Assembly (NCBI RefSeq): GCF_001514305.1
Contig: NZ_KQ949077.1
Location: 166,989 to 230,988, forward strand
Source: Streptomyces dysideae
GTDB lineage: Bacteria; Actinomycetota; Actinomycetes; Streptomycetales; Streptomycetaceae
Direction: 5' to 3'
Length of the DNA: 64,000 bases
The position numbers and the translations under genes are program-made. The notes under the pieces are model-generated. The model was not told where the DNA came from and did no database searches. It saw only the letters and a program-made list of their open reading frames with translations. This document shows, one piece after another, positions 42,817-52,160 of the stretch. Within the stretch, counting starts at the first letter, position 1; the number at the start of each line of letters is the position of its first letter.

Positions 42817-43787
42817 TCGGCGGCCTCCTTGCCGTTCTCGTCGTTGACCTCCGCCACATGGCCCGTCAGCGACAGGAACACGTCGTCGAGGGTCGGGCGG
42901 CGCAGGCCGATGTCGTCTATCTCGATGCCGCGGACGTCCAGCTCCCGGATGATCTCGGCGAGCAGCTTCGCGCCGCCGGTGACGGGGACGGTGAGCTTGC
43001 GCATGTGCTCCTCGACCGTCGTCTCGCCCTTGCCGAAGCCGGCCAGTATCTCGGCGGCGTCGGACATGTGCTCGCGCTCGTGCACCACGACCTCGACGCG
43101 CTCGCCACCGGTGCGGGCCTTGAGCTGGTCGGAGGTGCCGCGGGCGATGACACGGCCGTGGTCGACGACCGCGATGTCGTGCGCGAGGTGGTCGGCCTCT
43201 TCCAGATACTGCGTGGTCAGCAGCAGGGTCGTGCCGCCGGAGACGAGCTGCTTGATGACCTCCCACAGCATCTGCCGATTGCGGGGGTCGAGGCCGGTCG
43301 TCGGCTCGTCCATGAACATCACGGGCGGGGAGACGACCAGGGCCGCCGCCAGGTCGAGCCGGCGGCGCATGCCTCCGGAGTAGGTCTTCGCGGTGCGGTC
43401 GGCGGCGTCCGCCAGGTTGAACTGTTCGAGCAGCTCGCCGGCCCGGGCCTTCGCGGCCTGGGCCGTCATCTGGTAGAGCTGGCCGACCATCTGGAGGTTC
43501 TCGCGGCCGGTCAGGTATTCGTCGACGGCGGCGAACTGGCCGGACAGGCCGATCGAGCGCCGCACCTCGTTCGGATGCTTGAGCACGTCGAGGCCCGCGA
43601 CCTCCGCCCGGCCGCTGTCGGGCCGCAGCAGGGTGGTCAGACAGCGGACGGTCGTCGTCTTGCCCGCGCCGTTCGGCCCGAGCAGGCCCAGGACCGTGCC
43701 CTCGGGGACATCGAGGTCGACGCCGTCCAGAGCCCTTACGTCACCGAAGGTCTTGACCAGGCCTTCGGCATAGATGGCGCCTGGCAT
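42813..43787 (-). CDS. ABC-2 exporter ATPase, DrrA-like
   Basis: A 324-residue ATPase. It shows Walker A in GPNGAGKTTTV, the signature YSGGMRRRLDLAAAL and Walker B in VMFMDEPTTGLD. The C-terminal extension (VEVVVHEREHMSDAAEIL) is typical of DrrA. ATG 43787 (GGAGAC upstream) is preferred over a start 81 bases earlier. The promoter at 43840-43868 has an operator in its spacer, so expression is probably induced by the exported compound. The repressor is not adjacent. Confidence 0.94.
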   Translation of the reverse strand: MPGAIYAEGLVKTFGDVRALDGVDLDVPEGTVLGLLGPNGAGKTTTVRCLTTLLRPDSGRAEVAGLDVLKHPNEVRRSIGLSGQFAAVDEYLTGRENLQMVGQLYQMTAQAAKARAGELLEQFNLADAADRTAKTYSGGMRRRLDLAAALVVSPPVMFMDEPTTGLDPRNRQMLWEVIKQLVSGGTTLLLTTQYLEEADHLAHDIAVVDHGRVIARGTSDQLKARTGGERVEVVVHEREHMSDAAEILAGFGKGETTVEEHMRKLTVPVTGGAKLLAEIIRELDVRGIEIDDIGLRRPTLDDVFLSLTGHVAEVNDENGKEAAE

Positions 43788-43839
43788 ATGAGTCTCCACG
43801 TCGTCGGGGATTGCTGGCCATACAACTGAGATCGGGCAC

Positions 43840-43868
43840 ACCATAACGCGATGTATCGCGTCTCTCAA
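43840..43868 (-). promoter_or_regulatory. promoter with spacer operator for the ABC exporter
   Basis: Read on the minus strand, TTGAGA (43863-43868) and TATGGT (43840-43845) form a -35/-10 pair with a 17-base spacer. ACGCGAT-AC-ATCGCGT, a perfect 7-2-7 inverted repeat at 43846-43861, fills 16 of those 17 bases. A repressor bound there would block the polymerase. Confidence 0.75.
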
Positions 43869-43931
43869 TCGGTTTTTCCGCGCTGCACGACGAAGGGCTT
43901 TTCAGGGATCTTGCCGGGCGGCCCGGCGGCC

Positions 43932-45161
43932 TCAGCCGATGACGGTGTAGCCCGCGTCGCGCAGGGCCTGGCCGACCTCGACGCAGTGCGCCGGTCCCTT
44001 CGTCTCCAGGTGCAGCTCCACCTCCGCCTCCGTGAGCCCGAGCCGCGGATCGGTCCGTACGTGGCCCACATCGAGGACGTTAGCGTCCACCACTGACAAC
44101 ACCCCGAGAAGCGTGGCGAGGGCGCCCGGCCGGTCCGTCAGCCGGAGCCGAACGGCCAGGTAGCGGCCCTGCGCGGCCATGCCGTGCCGCAGGACGCGCT
44201 GGAGCAGCACCGGGTCGACGTTGCCGCCGGACAGCACCGCGACGACCGGGCCCTCGAAGGCGGCCGGGTCGCTCAGCAGTGCCGCGACCGGGCTCGCGCC
44301 GGCCGGCTCGACGACCAGCTTGGCCCGCTCCAGGCACAGCAGCAGCGCCGTGGCCAGCTCGTCCTCGGTGACCGTGCGGACCTCGTCCACCAGGTCGCGG
44401 ATGATCCGGAACGGTACGTCGCCGGGCCGGCCGACCTTGATGCCGTCGGCCATCGTCGCCGGGTTCCCGATCGCGACCGGGTGCCCGGCCGCCAGCGAGG
44501 GCGGGTACGCCGCCGCGCCGGCCGCCTGCACGCCCACGATCCGCACGTCCGGCCGCAGCGTCTTCACCGCCGTCGCGATACCGGCCGCGAGGCCTCCCCC
44601 GCCGATGCCGACGACGATCGTCCGCACCTCCGGGCACTGCTCCAGGATCTCCAGGCCGACCGTGCCCTGGCCCGCGATGACGTCCGGGTGGTCGAAGGGG
44701 TGGATGAACACCGCACCCGTCTCGGCCGCGTACTCCTGCGCGGCGGCCAGCGTCTCGTCGACCACCTGGCCGTACAGGCGCACCTCGGCGCCGTAGTCCC
44801 GGGTGGCGCTGATCTTCGGCAGCGGGGCGCCCTTCGGCATGAACACCGTCGAACGCACGCCGAGCAGCGCGGACGCCAGGGCGACGCCCTGCGCGTGGTT
44901 GCCGGCGCTCGCGGCCACGACTCCCGTGGCCCGCTCCTCCGGGAGCAGCCCGGCGATCCGGACGTAGGCGCCGCGCAGCTTGAACGATCCCGTCCGCTGG
45001 AGGTTCTCGCACTTGAAGTGCACCGGCGCGCCCACCAGCTGGGACAGGTGCCTGCTGCCCTCCATGGCCGTCATCCTTGCCACACCCGTGAGCATCTTCT
45101 GGGCGCCGCGCACGTCGTCGAGGGTGACGGGAGGCAAGGAGTCAGCCGTGCTGTTGCTCAT
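43932..45161 (-). CDS. ilvA: threonine ammonia-lyase (deaminase)
   Basis: A 409-residue PLP enzyme of fold type II. It has the PLP lysine in TGSFKLRGAYVR, the phosphate loop GGGGLAAG, and the SAGNHAQGVA motif. An ACT domain of about 75 residues at the C terminus (VRLRLTDRPGALATLLGVL) probably binds an allosteric effector. It deaminates threonine to 2-ketobutyrate for isoleucine synthesis or catabolism. The single ACT domain puts it near the biodegradative/clostridial type, not E. coli IlvA. Confidence 0.93.
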   Translation of the reverse strand: MSNSTADSLPPVTLDDVRGAQKMLTGVARMTAMEGSRHLSQLVGAPVHFKCENLQRTGSFKLRGAYVRIAGLLPEERATGVVAASAGNHAQGVALASALLGVRSTVFMPKGAPLPKISATRDYGAEVRLYGQVVDETLAAAQEYAAETGAVFIHPFDHPDVIAGQGTVGLEILEQCPEVRTIVVGIGGGGLAAGIATAVKTLRPDVRIVGVQAAGAAAYPPSLAAGHPVAIGNPATMADGIKVGRPGDVPFRIIRDLVDEVRTVTEDELATALLLCLERAKLVVEPAGASPVAALLSDPAAFEGPVVAVLSGGNVDPVLLQRVLRHGMAAQGRYLAVRLRLTDRPGALATLLGVLSVVDANVLDVGHVRTDPRLGLTEAEVELHLETKGPAHCVEVGQALRDAGYTVIG

Positions 45162-45306
45162 GACTCAAGTCTCGCAGTTCACAGGCGCAAGGCAGCGCTG
45201 TGACCAAGCACCGAGACGGGTTTGCGCAGCGTCGGTACACCCCGCCTTCCGGCCGCGTACCCTGTCCCCCAACCCAGCACCCCCTTCATGAAGTGAGCCT
45301 CCGGCC

Positions 45307-45831
45307 ATGCCCACAACACCTGAAATGTCGATGGACATGACGACCGTCGCTGACAGCGGTCTCCTCGACACGCTGCAGCACGAGGTGGCGGTCTTCGCCC
45401 GTCGTGCCGAACAGACCCGGCTCGGCGGGGTCGGGCAGGTGCGCAACTCCATGGACCGCGCCGCATACCTGCTGCTCAACCGCCTCGACAAGGAAGGCCC
45501 CATGGGCGTCAAGGCGCTCGCCGCGAGCATGGGGATCGACTCGTCGACGGTGACCCGGCAGGTGGCTCCGCTGGTTGACACCGGGCTCGTCAAGCGCACC
45601 TCGCACCCCGAGGACGGGCGGGCGGTGGTGCTCCAGCTGTCGCCGCGCGGGCTGTCGCGGCTGGAGGAAGTGCGCTCGTCGAGGCGTCAGTTGATGGCCG
45701 AGCTGACACACGACTGGGCGCCGGAGGAGCGCGAGGCGTTCTGCACGCTCCTCGCGCGCTTCAACACCGCGCTGTCGACCCGGATGGCGGCCCAGGGGCT
45801 GCCGGGCGTGGAGCCTCCGTCGGCGTCCTGA
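45307..45831 (+). CDS. MarR-family regulator
   Basis: A 174-residue winged-helix protein. It shows YLLLNRLDKEGPMGVKALAASMGIDSSTVTRQVAPLVDTGLVKR (recognition helix and wing, in two parts about residues 55-98) followed by DGRAVVLQLSPRG and a long C-terminal dimer helix. It is divergent from ilvA across 145 bases and may also control it. The ligand is unknown. Confidence 0.92.
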   Translation: MPTTPEMSMDMTTVADSGLLDTLQHEVAVFARRAEQTRLGGVGQVRNSMDRAAYLLLNRLDKEGPMGVKALAASMGIDSSTVTRQVAPLVDTGLVKRTSHPEDGRAVVLQLSPRGLSRLEEVRSSRRQLMAELTHDWAPEEREAFCTLLARFNTALSTRMAAQGLPGVEPPSAS

Positions 45832-45983
45832 GCGACCCGCGTCCCTCCCTGGCTCTTGACCGAAGGGCCACACCTGGCCTCATATGAGACCGGGGCGTGA
45901 GGTCGGAGGCGTGCGCGGTTCAGCGTCCCGTACGCGGCCGGGGCCCCGTTTCCGTCAGGGTTCGCCCGCAGGGGGGAGGCGCG

Positions 45984-46499
45984 GTGCGAGAACGGCGTTC
46001 GGCCCAGGACGCGCGCCGGGCCCGGGAGTTCGAGGCGTTCGTCGCGGGCGCGGCGGGGCGGCTGCTGCATGCCGCGACACTGCTCACGGCCGAGTCCCCG
46101 GACGACAACCCGCGCGCGCGGCGCCTGCTGACGCTGGCGCTCTCGCACACGTACGCGTCCTGGGACCGGCTGCGCGGCGAGGACCCGTACGACCGCGCCC
46201 GCCAGGACCTGGCCGGCCGCTTCGCGCGCAGCGCCTGGCACCAGTACGGCGGCCCCGGCGCCCTGGGCCGGTCGTCCCGACCGCATCCCGGCAGCCCGCT
46301 GGCCCGGCTCACCCCGCAGGAGCGGCTGATCCTGGTTCTCAGGCTGTACGAGGGGGTCGCCGAGGAACAGGCGGCGGCCCTGCTCGGCATCCCCGTGGAG
46401 CGCGTCCGCGCGATCTACGCCCGGGCGATGACCACGCTGCTGCATCCCCCGCGGGGTCCCGCACCAGCGCTGGCAGGGACGAAGGTGGCCCCCTCATGA
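45984..46499 (+). CDS. sigma-70 region 4-like protein, region 2 not recognised
   Basis: A 171-residue protein from GTG 45984 with GGGGAGG upstream. The C-terminal third (about residues 110-155) looks like a sigma region 4 helix-turn-helix: LARLTPQERLILVLRLYEGV, then LLGIPVERVRAIYARAMTTL. The N-terminal half has a long AREFEAFVAGAAGRLLHAATLLTA helix, which only loosely resembles sigma region 2. It is followed by a small membrane protein gene, the layout of an ECF sigma and anti-sigma pair, but much shorter. Confidence 0.7.
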   Translation: MRERRSAQDARRAREFEAFVAGAAGRLLHAATLLTAESPDDNPRARRLLTLALSHTYASWDRLRGEDPYDRARQDLAGRFARSAWHQYGGPGALGRSSRPHPGSPLARLTPQERLILVLRLYEGVAEEQAAALLGIPVERVRAIYARAMTTLLHPPRGPAPALAGTKVAPS

Positions 46500-46524
46500 G
46501 GCCCCCGACCGACGGGAGACGGAC

Positions 46525-46773
46525 ATGAACCGCCCCGAACGGGAAGCGGCGGTACGCCGGCTCATGGAGGGCACGCCACCCCCCGTACCGCCGGACCTGT
46601 ACCCGGACGCCCTGCGCCGCGGCACCCGCATACTGCGCCGGCGCACGGCAGCCAGACGCCTGCTGTGGCTGTTGACGTTCGCCGCGACGGTGACGTTCCT
46701 GGTATGGGCCCTGACAGCCCGCCCCTGGGTACAGCCCCCGTCGGAGACGACACCACCACTGACGGGCTGGTGA
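46525..46773 (+). CDS. small membrane protein, possible anti-sigma partner
   Basis: An 82-residue protein with a basic N-terminal half (EAAVRRLMEG, RRGTRILRRRTAARR) and one membrane helix (LLWLLTFAATVTFLVWALTA). A short Pro/Thr-rich tail lies outside. The ATG at 46525 lies 26 bases past the sigma-like gene, after GGGAGACGG. It could tether that protein to the membrane, but it has no zinc-binding anti-sigma (H-x3-C-x2-C) motif. Confidence 0.7.
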   Translation: MNRPEREAAVRRLMEGTPPPVPPDLYPDALRRGTRILRRRTAARRLLWLLTFAATVTFLVWALTARPWVQPPSETTPPLTGW

Positions 46774-46779
46774 GGCCGG

Positions 46780-47934
46780 CTACCCCAGCGCCCGCTGGAG
46801 GTCCTCCAGGAGGTCGTCGACGTTCTCGATGCCCACGGAGAGGCGTACGAGGTCGGCGGGGACCTCGAGGGCCGAGCCGGCGGCGGAGGCGTGGGTCATG
46901 CGGCCGGGGTGTTCGATGAGGGACTCGACGCCGCCCAGGGACTCGCCGAGCGTGAACACCTTGGCGCGGTTGCAGACCTCGACGGCCGCCTCCTCGCCGC
47001 CGGCGACCTGGAAGGAGATCATGCCGCCGAACGCCCGCATCTGCTTGGCGGCGACCTCGTGGCCGGGGTGCTCGGGCAGGCCCGGGTAGAGCACCCGCGT
47101 CACGCGCGCGTGCCGGGTGAGCATGTCGGCGATCTTCGTGGCGTTCTCGCTGTGCCGGTCCATGCGCACCGACAGCGTCTTGGTGCCGCGCAGCACCAGC
47201 CAGGAGTCGAAGGGCCCGGCGACCGCGCCCATGGCGTTCTGGTGGAAGGCCAGCTCCTCGCCCAGCTCCGGGTCGCTGACGATCAGCGCACCGCCGACCA
47301 CGTCGGAGTGGCCGCCCATGTACTTGGTCAGGGAGTGCACCACGACGTCGGCGCCGAGCGACAGCGGCTGCTGGAGGTACGGCGTGGCGAAGGTGTTGTC
47401 GACGACGAGCTTCGCGCCGGCGTCGCGGGCGATCTGGGCGACCGCGGCGATGTCGGTGATGCCGAGCAGCGGGTTGGAGGGGGTCTCCACCCAGACGGCC
47501 TTGGTCTTCGGGGTGATGGCGGCCCGCACGGCGGACGGATCGCTGGTGTCGGCGACCGACCACTCCACGCCCCACCGGGCGACGACCTTGGCGAAGAGGC
47601 GGAACGTGCCGCCGTACGCGTCGTTGGGGATGACCACGTGGTCGCCGGGGCTGAGCAGCGTACGCAACAGGCAGTCCTCGGCCGCCAGTCCGGACGCGAA
47701 CGCGAGGCCGCGGCGGCCGCCCTCCAGGGCCGCGAGGTTCTCCTCGAGGGCGGTCCTGGTCGGGTTGGCGCTGCGGCTGTACTCGTAGCCGCCGCGCAGG
47801 CCGCCGACGCCGTCCTGCTTGTAGGTCGAGACCTGGTAGATCGGCGGGACGACCGCGCCGGTCAGGGGATCCGCGGTGTTGCCCGCGTGGATCGCGAGGG
47901 TCTCGAAGTGCTGACTGATGTGCCTGTCGCTCAT
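46780..47934 (-). CDS. metB: cystathionine gamma-synthase/lyase
   Basis: A 384-residue enzyme of the Cys/Met metabolism PLP family. It shows YEYSRSANPTRTALEE near residue 50, the stacking tyrosine region YGGTFRLF, the D-N-T-F-A-T-P motif, and the PLP lysine in HSLTKYMGGHSDVVGG. It should make cystathionine from cysteine and an activated homoserine, or cleave it. Actinobacterial members often do both. ATG 47934 matches family length. It converges with the small membrane protein gene. Confidence 0.94.
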   Translation of the reverse strand: MSDRHISQHFETLAIHAGNTADPLTGAVVPPIYQVSTYKQDGVGGLRGGYEYSRSANPTRTALEENLAALEGGRRGLAFASGLAAEDCLLRTLLSPGDHVVIPNDAYGGTFRLFAKVVARWGVEWSVADTSDPSAVRAAITPKTKAVWVETPSNPLLGITDIAAVAQIARDAGAKLVVDNTFATPYLQQPLSLGADVVVHSLTKYMGGHSDVVGGALIVSDPELGEELAFHQNAMGAVAGPFDSWLVLRGTKTLSVRMDRHSENATKIADMLTRHARVTRVLYPGLPEHPGHEVAAKQMRAFGGMISFQVAGGEEAAVEVCNRAKVFTLGESLGGVESLIEHPGRMTHASAAGSALEVPADLVRLSVGIENVDDLLEDLQRALG

Positions 47935-48041
47935 GGGCACCGAGCGTAATGCGCGAACGGACCGGATGCCGGACGCCGGAGTTTTCCACAGGCCGCGGAC
48001 CTGGTTCGCCAATTGTCGGCGGCGTCTGGAACCCTTGAGGC

Positions 48042-49160
48042 ATGGAGATTCTCTGGGTCCTGATAGCGCTGGTCATGATCGGCTTCGTGGTGCTGCCGGT
48101 CATGCGGCGCAGGCGCGGCATGATCGAGCAGGTCCACCCGGGCCACCCGGACGCCGCGGACCCGGCGAACTACGGCTTCGTGCGCCAGGAGGAGCTGGAC
48201 ATCCGCATGCCCGGCCCCGACCAGGACCTGCTGGACGTGCTGGACCTGGTGCAGCGCACCCAGGACTACCGCGCGGCGTCCCAGCTCCTCGCGGGCACCG
48301 AGGCGGAGGGCGAGCGGCGCTGGCAGCGCGTGCAGGCCTTCGCGGGCGCCGCGTCCTTGGAGCTCCAGCAGCGGCCGGGCGGCGTCAGCGGCACCCCGGG
48401 CGGCCAGTGGCTGCGGGTGTGGCGGGCCGAGCAGCCCAAGGACGCGGGCGGCGCGGCGGTGCACGCGGAGTTCCTCGTGCAGCAGGCGTGGCGGACGGCG
48501 ACACCGGGCACGGACGAGTTCCGGATCATCATGGAGGAGGCGAGGTCGGCGTGCGGCGACGCGGCACTGCTGGCCCCCGGTGACCCGATCCCGTACATCA
48601 TCGAGCTGTCGGTGGCCCGCGGACTGGCGTACTCCCGGCCGGAGTTCGAGCAGCTCTGGCTGAAGATCCTGGACCGCGCCCCGTCCCACATGGGCGCGCA
48701 CCTCGCCGCGCTGCACTACTGGTGCGAGAAGTGGCACGGCTCGCGGCAGCTGGCGTACGACTTCGCGGAGGCCGCGGCGGCCCGGGCACCCCAGGGTTCG
48801 CTGCTCGCCGCGATGCCGCTGTTCGCGGTCTTCGAGCACCTGCCCGAGGTGAACCTGGTCAGCGGCTTCTACCAGAGCGAGGTCGTGACCAAGGCGGTGC
48901 ACGGCGCCCTCTTCGCCGTCCACTCGGCCCGCCCGGACGACCCGATGCTGGCGCACGTCCGTCATCTGCTGCTCTTCTTCCTGGTCCGCGGCGAGCGCTG
49001 GGCGGAAGCGATGAACCAGCTGATACACGTCGACGGCCATGTCGGTGCCCTCCCGTGGACCCTGTCGGCCGACCCGGCCGCGGAGTTCGCGGTCTACCGG
49101 GCGCTGGCGGTCGCGGGCTACGAGGCGAACGGCGGAAGCCCGGCGACGCTGCTCCACTGA
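48042..49160 (+). CDS. N-anchored protein paralogous to the gene at 50928
   Basis: A 372-residue protein with an N-terminal membrane helix (LWVLIALVMIGFVVLPVM) and a large cytosolic helical domain. Residues 195-260 (PIPYIIELSVARGLAYSRPEF, then LDRAPSHMGAHLAALHYWCEKW) align with the protein encoded at 50928-52043 (PSPYVGEIWTALGLGYPHAEM, then TDRAPHHYEAHFSALQYWCKKW). Both resemble DUF4034-type TPR-like helices. It lies upstream of an M48 protease gene. Function is unknown. Confidence 0.8.
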   Translation: MEILWVLIALVMIGFVVLPVMRRRRGMIEQVHPGHPDAADPANYGFVRQEELDIRMPGPDQDLLDVLDLVQRTQDYRAASQLLAGTEAEGERRWQRVQAFAGAASLELQQRPGGVSGTPGGQWLRVWRAEQPKDAGGAAVHAEFLVQQAWRTATPGTDEFRIIMEEARSACGDAALLAPGDPIPYIIELSVARGLAYSRPEFEQLWLKILDRAPSHMGAHLAALHYWCEKWHGSRQLAYDFAEAAAARAPQGSLLAAMPLFAVFEHLPEVNLVSGFYQSEVVTKAVHGALFAVHSARPDDPMLAHVRHLLLFFLVRGERWAEAMNQLIHVDGHVGALPWTLSADPAAEFAVYRALAVAGYEANGGSPATLLH

Positions 49161-49312
49161 GGGACGGCGCTTTCCATGAACATGCCTTGCCACGTTCCCC
49201 GCCGGTAGGCGATACTCCGCTTCCCCCCACATCCACCGGTCACGGTCCCACCGCACGACCGTGTGACCGCTTTCCGTTGCTGTGAACCTTTCCCGTGGGG
49301 GGACTCTGCCCA

Positions 49313-50920
49313 ATGGGCGCGACTCTGCGCGCTGTACGCGCTCTCGTGCTGCTCGCCGGCTTCTATCTGCTCGGCGTCGTCCTGCTGGCGCTACTCGCCG
49401 GCATCGACTGGCTGCTGTACCGGTACGCACCGGCCAGTGTCGCGGTGAAGCTGTACATCGTCTCCGCGCTGCTGGCGATCCCGGTGGTGCGCGGCCTGTT
49501 CATGCTGCGTACACCGAAGGACGAGGAGATGGCGGGCCTGCCCGTCACGGAGGCCGACGAGCCCGAACTGTGGCGCACGGTCAGGGAGCTGGCCGACCGG
49601 GTCGGCACCCGCGCGCCCGCCCGTATCGTGCTGACGGCCGACGTCAACGCCGCCGTCAGCGAGGACGCCCGCCTGCTCGGCCTGCTCCCCGGACCGCGCC
49701 GCCTCTACCTCGGCGTACCGCTGATGCTGGGCCTGACCCAGGCCCAGCTGCGCTCCGTCCTCGCGCACGAGCTGGGCCACTACGCCAACTCCGACACCCG
49801 CCTCGCCGTCCTCACCGTGCGCGGACGCGCCCAAGTCCTGCGCACCATCGCGCACTTCGAGGAGCGGGCCGACAACACCGCGGCGCGCGAGCGGGCCCGG
49901 CAGGAGAAGAAGAACGCCAAGGCCGAGGCCAGGGGCAAGGAGACCCAGGAGGTCGACGAGGGCCGTGCGGGTATCACGTACCGCGCGATGGCGAAGATCT
50001 ACATCGCGTACGCCAAGCTGTACTTCCGCGCCACGCTCTCCGTCTCCCGCCGCCAGGAGTACGCCGCAGACACCGCGGCCGCCCGGATCGCCGGACGGGA
50101 CGCCACGGCGTCCGCGCTGCGCGAGATCCCGGTGCTGGACGCCGCGTTCGGGTTCTACATGGGCGGCTACGCGACGCTGGGCTCCGAGGCCGGGCTGCTG
50201 CCGCCGCGCGGTGAGGTGTTCGGCGGCTTCGGCCGGATGCTGACCGCCCGCCAGCTCGAACTGGCCACGCTGCGCACCGAACTCGCCACCGAGCCCTCGT
50301 CGCCGTACGACTCGCATCCGCCCATCGCCGACCGCGTCCACCGCATCGAGTCCCTGCCCGCCGACGGCCGCGCGGAAGAGGCCCAGGGCGCGGCCCTCGC
50401 CCTCCTCGCCGCCCCGGAGCGGACCCTGGCGGCCCTGGAGGACACGGTCCTGACGGACGAGGTACGGCGCTTCAGCCGCGCCGGCGACTGGCCGGAGCTG
50501 CTGGCCGGCGCGATGGCGGCGGGCCTCGCCTCCCTCAACACCCCGCTGCACCGGGCGCTCGCCTTCTACACGAAGGACGCCCCGACCCTGCCCGCACTGC
50601 TGAAGCTCATCGAGGACGGCCAGCTGTGGCAGCTTGCGCGCCGGCTGCCGCTGTCCGACCAGGCGTCCGCCGCGGAGGGCCGCGCCTTCCGCGAGTTCGT
50701 ACGCCCCGCCCTGCACGACTCGCTCAGCAGCATGGCACTCGCCGAGTTGAGCGCCCGCGCCCTGCTGAGCTGGGAGTTCTCCTGGGAGCGTGCGGCCGTC
50801 CCGCATCTGCCGCCCGCCCCCGACGGCACCCCGACCGACCTCGACGCCGCGGTCGGAGCGGCGGTCGCCGACATCCCCGACACGGCCCCGCTGCGGGCCC
50901 TGCTCACCCACCACATCTGA
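49313..50920 (+). CDS. membrane M48 zinc metalloprotease
   Basis: A 535-residue protease with two N-terminal membrane helices (VLLAGFYLLGVVLLALLAG and VKLYIVSALLAIPVV). The zinc motif is in VLAHELGHYANSD, with the third ligand in SRRQEYAADTAAARI. A long Ala/Glu-rich region with DSHPPIADRVHRIE follows, then a helical C-terminal part. It resembles HtpX/CAAX-protease relatives that act on membrane proteins. ATG 49313 is chosen, and GTG 49295 is also possible. It lies between two paralogous genes and may form a module with them. Confidence 0.92.
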   Translation: MGATLRAVRALVLLAGFYLLGVVLLALLAGIDWLLYRYAPASVAVKLYIVSALLAIPVVRGLFMLRTPKDEEMAGLPVTEADEPELWRTVRELADRVGTRAPARIVLTADVNAAVSEDARLLGLLPGPRRLYLGVPLMLGLTQAQLRSVLAHELGHYANSDTRLAVLTVRGRAQVLRTIAHFEERADNTAARERARQEKKNAKAEARGKETQEVDEGRAGITYRAMAKIYIAYAKLYFRATLSVSRRQEYAADTAAARIAGRDATASALREIPVLDAAFGFYMGGYATLGSEAGLLPPRGEVFGGFGRMLTARQLELATLRTELATEPSSPYDSHPPIADRVHRIESLPADGRAEEAQGAALALLAAPERTLAALEDTVLTDEVRRFSRAGDWPELLAGAMAAGLASLNTPLHRALAFYTKDAPTLPALLKLIEDGQLWQLARRLPLSDQASAAEGRAFREFVRPALHDSLSSMALAELSARALLSWEFSWERAAVPHLPPAPDGTPTDLDAAVGAAVADIPDTAPLRALLTHHI

Positions 50921-50927
50921 GGCTGCT

Positions 50928-52043
50928 GTGATCATCATCTGGGTCGTGCTGGCCCTCGTAGGACTCCCCCTGCTCGCGCTCGGCCTGTACTTCCTGAAGG
51001 CCATCGTCCAAGGCGCCGTGGAAGGCTGGCGGGAGGGCAGCGAGGAGTCGACGGAGTACGAGCTGCCCGCCGAGGCCGCCGCCCTGGGCCTGCTGCCGCC
51101 CGAACGCCAGAACAAGGACTCCTCGGCGCCGCTCCCGGCCGGGCTCGCGGCGGCGATCACCGCGGCCAAGGCGGGCGACTGGCAGCCGACGGCGGCCCTC
51201 TTCGACGAGACGGTCGCAGCGCGGGCCTGGGAGCGCCGCACCTCGGCCTGCGAGCGGCTCGCCGACGTCGCCGCCGAGGACGACGCCTGGCTGCTGGCCT
51301 GGGAGACCGCACGCCCCGACGACCCGGGCGCCGCACTGGTCAGGGCGCGCAGCACGGTGTTCCTCGCCTGGAACATCCGCGGCGGCAAGCGAGCGAAGTA
51401 CACCACCGGCGAGCAGTTCGAGGGCTTTCACCGCGTCCTGGCCCGCTCCCGTGAGGAACACGCCCGCGCGGCGGCACTCGCACCGGAGGGCGACCCGTCC
51501 CCGTACGTCGGCGAGATCTGGACGGCGCTGGGCCTCGGCTACCCGCACGCCGAGATGGACCGCCTGTGGAAGGAGATCACTGACCGCGCCCCGCACCACT
51601 ACGAGGCCCACTTCTCGGCCCTGCAGTACTGGTGCAAGAAGTGGCGCGGATCGGAGCAGCTGGCCCGCGACTTCGCGGCCCGCGCCGCCGCACAGGCCCC
51701 CCTGGGCAGCCTGATGACGGCGTTCCCGCTGATCGCGCACTTCGAGCACGACGAGTCCGACTCCGCGGACGCCGACCGTACGCCGGAGGTACGCGCCCTG
51801 GTCGACGCGGCCCTCGCGGACGCCGCTGCCGCCGACCCGTCCCACCCGCGTCTGCCGGAGGTCCGGCACCTCCTGGCGTACTACCTGTGTCTGCAGGACC
51901 GCGACGAGGCGGCGCTGGAACAGTTCCGCCTGGTGGACGGCTATGTGGGCGCCCTCCCGTGGCGCTACAAGGGTGACCCGGCGGGCGAGTTCTGCCGACT
52001 GCGCGACCTGAGCGTGGCGAACGTCGTGGCGGCGTCCGGCTGA
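50928..52043 (+). CDS. N-anchored protein paralogous to the gene at 48042
   Basis: A 371-residue protein from GTG 50928, seven bases past the protease stop, so probably co-transcribed. It has a membrane helix at residues 3-24 (IIWVVLALVGLPLLALGLYFL), an acidic linker, and the helical domain shared with the protein at 48042. Shared landmarks include HYWCEKW/QYWCKKW and the GALPW segment near the end. The two copies differ in the middle, so this is an old duplication. Function is unknown. Confidence 0.8.
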   Translation: MIIIWVVLALVGLPLLALGLYFLKAIVQGAVEGWREGSEESTEYELPAEAAALGLLPPERQNKDSSAPLPAGLAAAITAAKAGDWQPTAALFDETVAARAWERRTSACERLADVAAEDDAWLLAWETARPDDPGAALVRARSTVFLAWNIRGGKRAKYTTGEQFEGFHRVLARSREEHARAAALAPEGDPSPYVGEIWTALGLGYPHAEMDRLWKEITDRAPHHYEAHFSALQYWCKKWRGSEQLARDFAARAAAQAPLGSLMTAFPLIAHFEHDESDSADADRTPEVRALVDAALADAAAADPSHPRLPEVRHLLAYYLCLQDRDEAALEQFRLVDGYVGALPWRYKGDPAGEFCRLRDLSVANVVAASG

Positions 52044-52160
52044 CGGGAACCGGACGGAATTCGGGACGGCACTCGGACGTTGTGTCTGGTGCCGCCCCGG
52101 CGAGAAGCGAGAAGTGAGACGAGACGGGGAACGTCGGCGAGAAGACGAAGGAGCCCGCCC

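Noticed and set aside
41959..43266. Single 435-codon gene spanning permease and ATPase DNA
   Set aside because: The upstream 150 codons are an out-of-frame reading of the ATPase gene; the permease starts at 42816.
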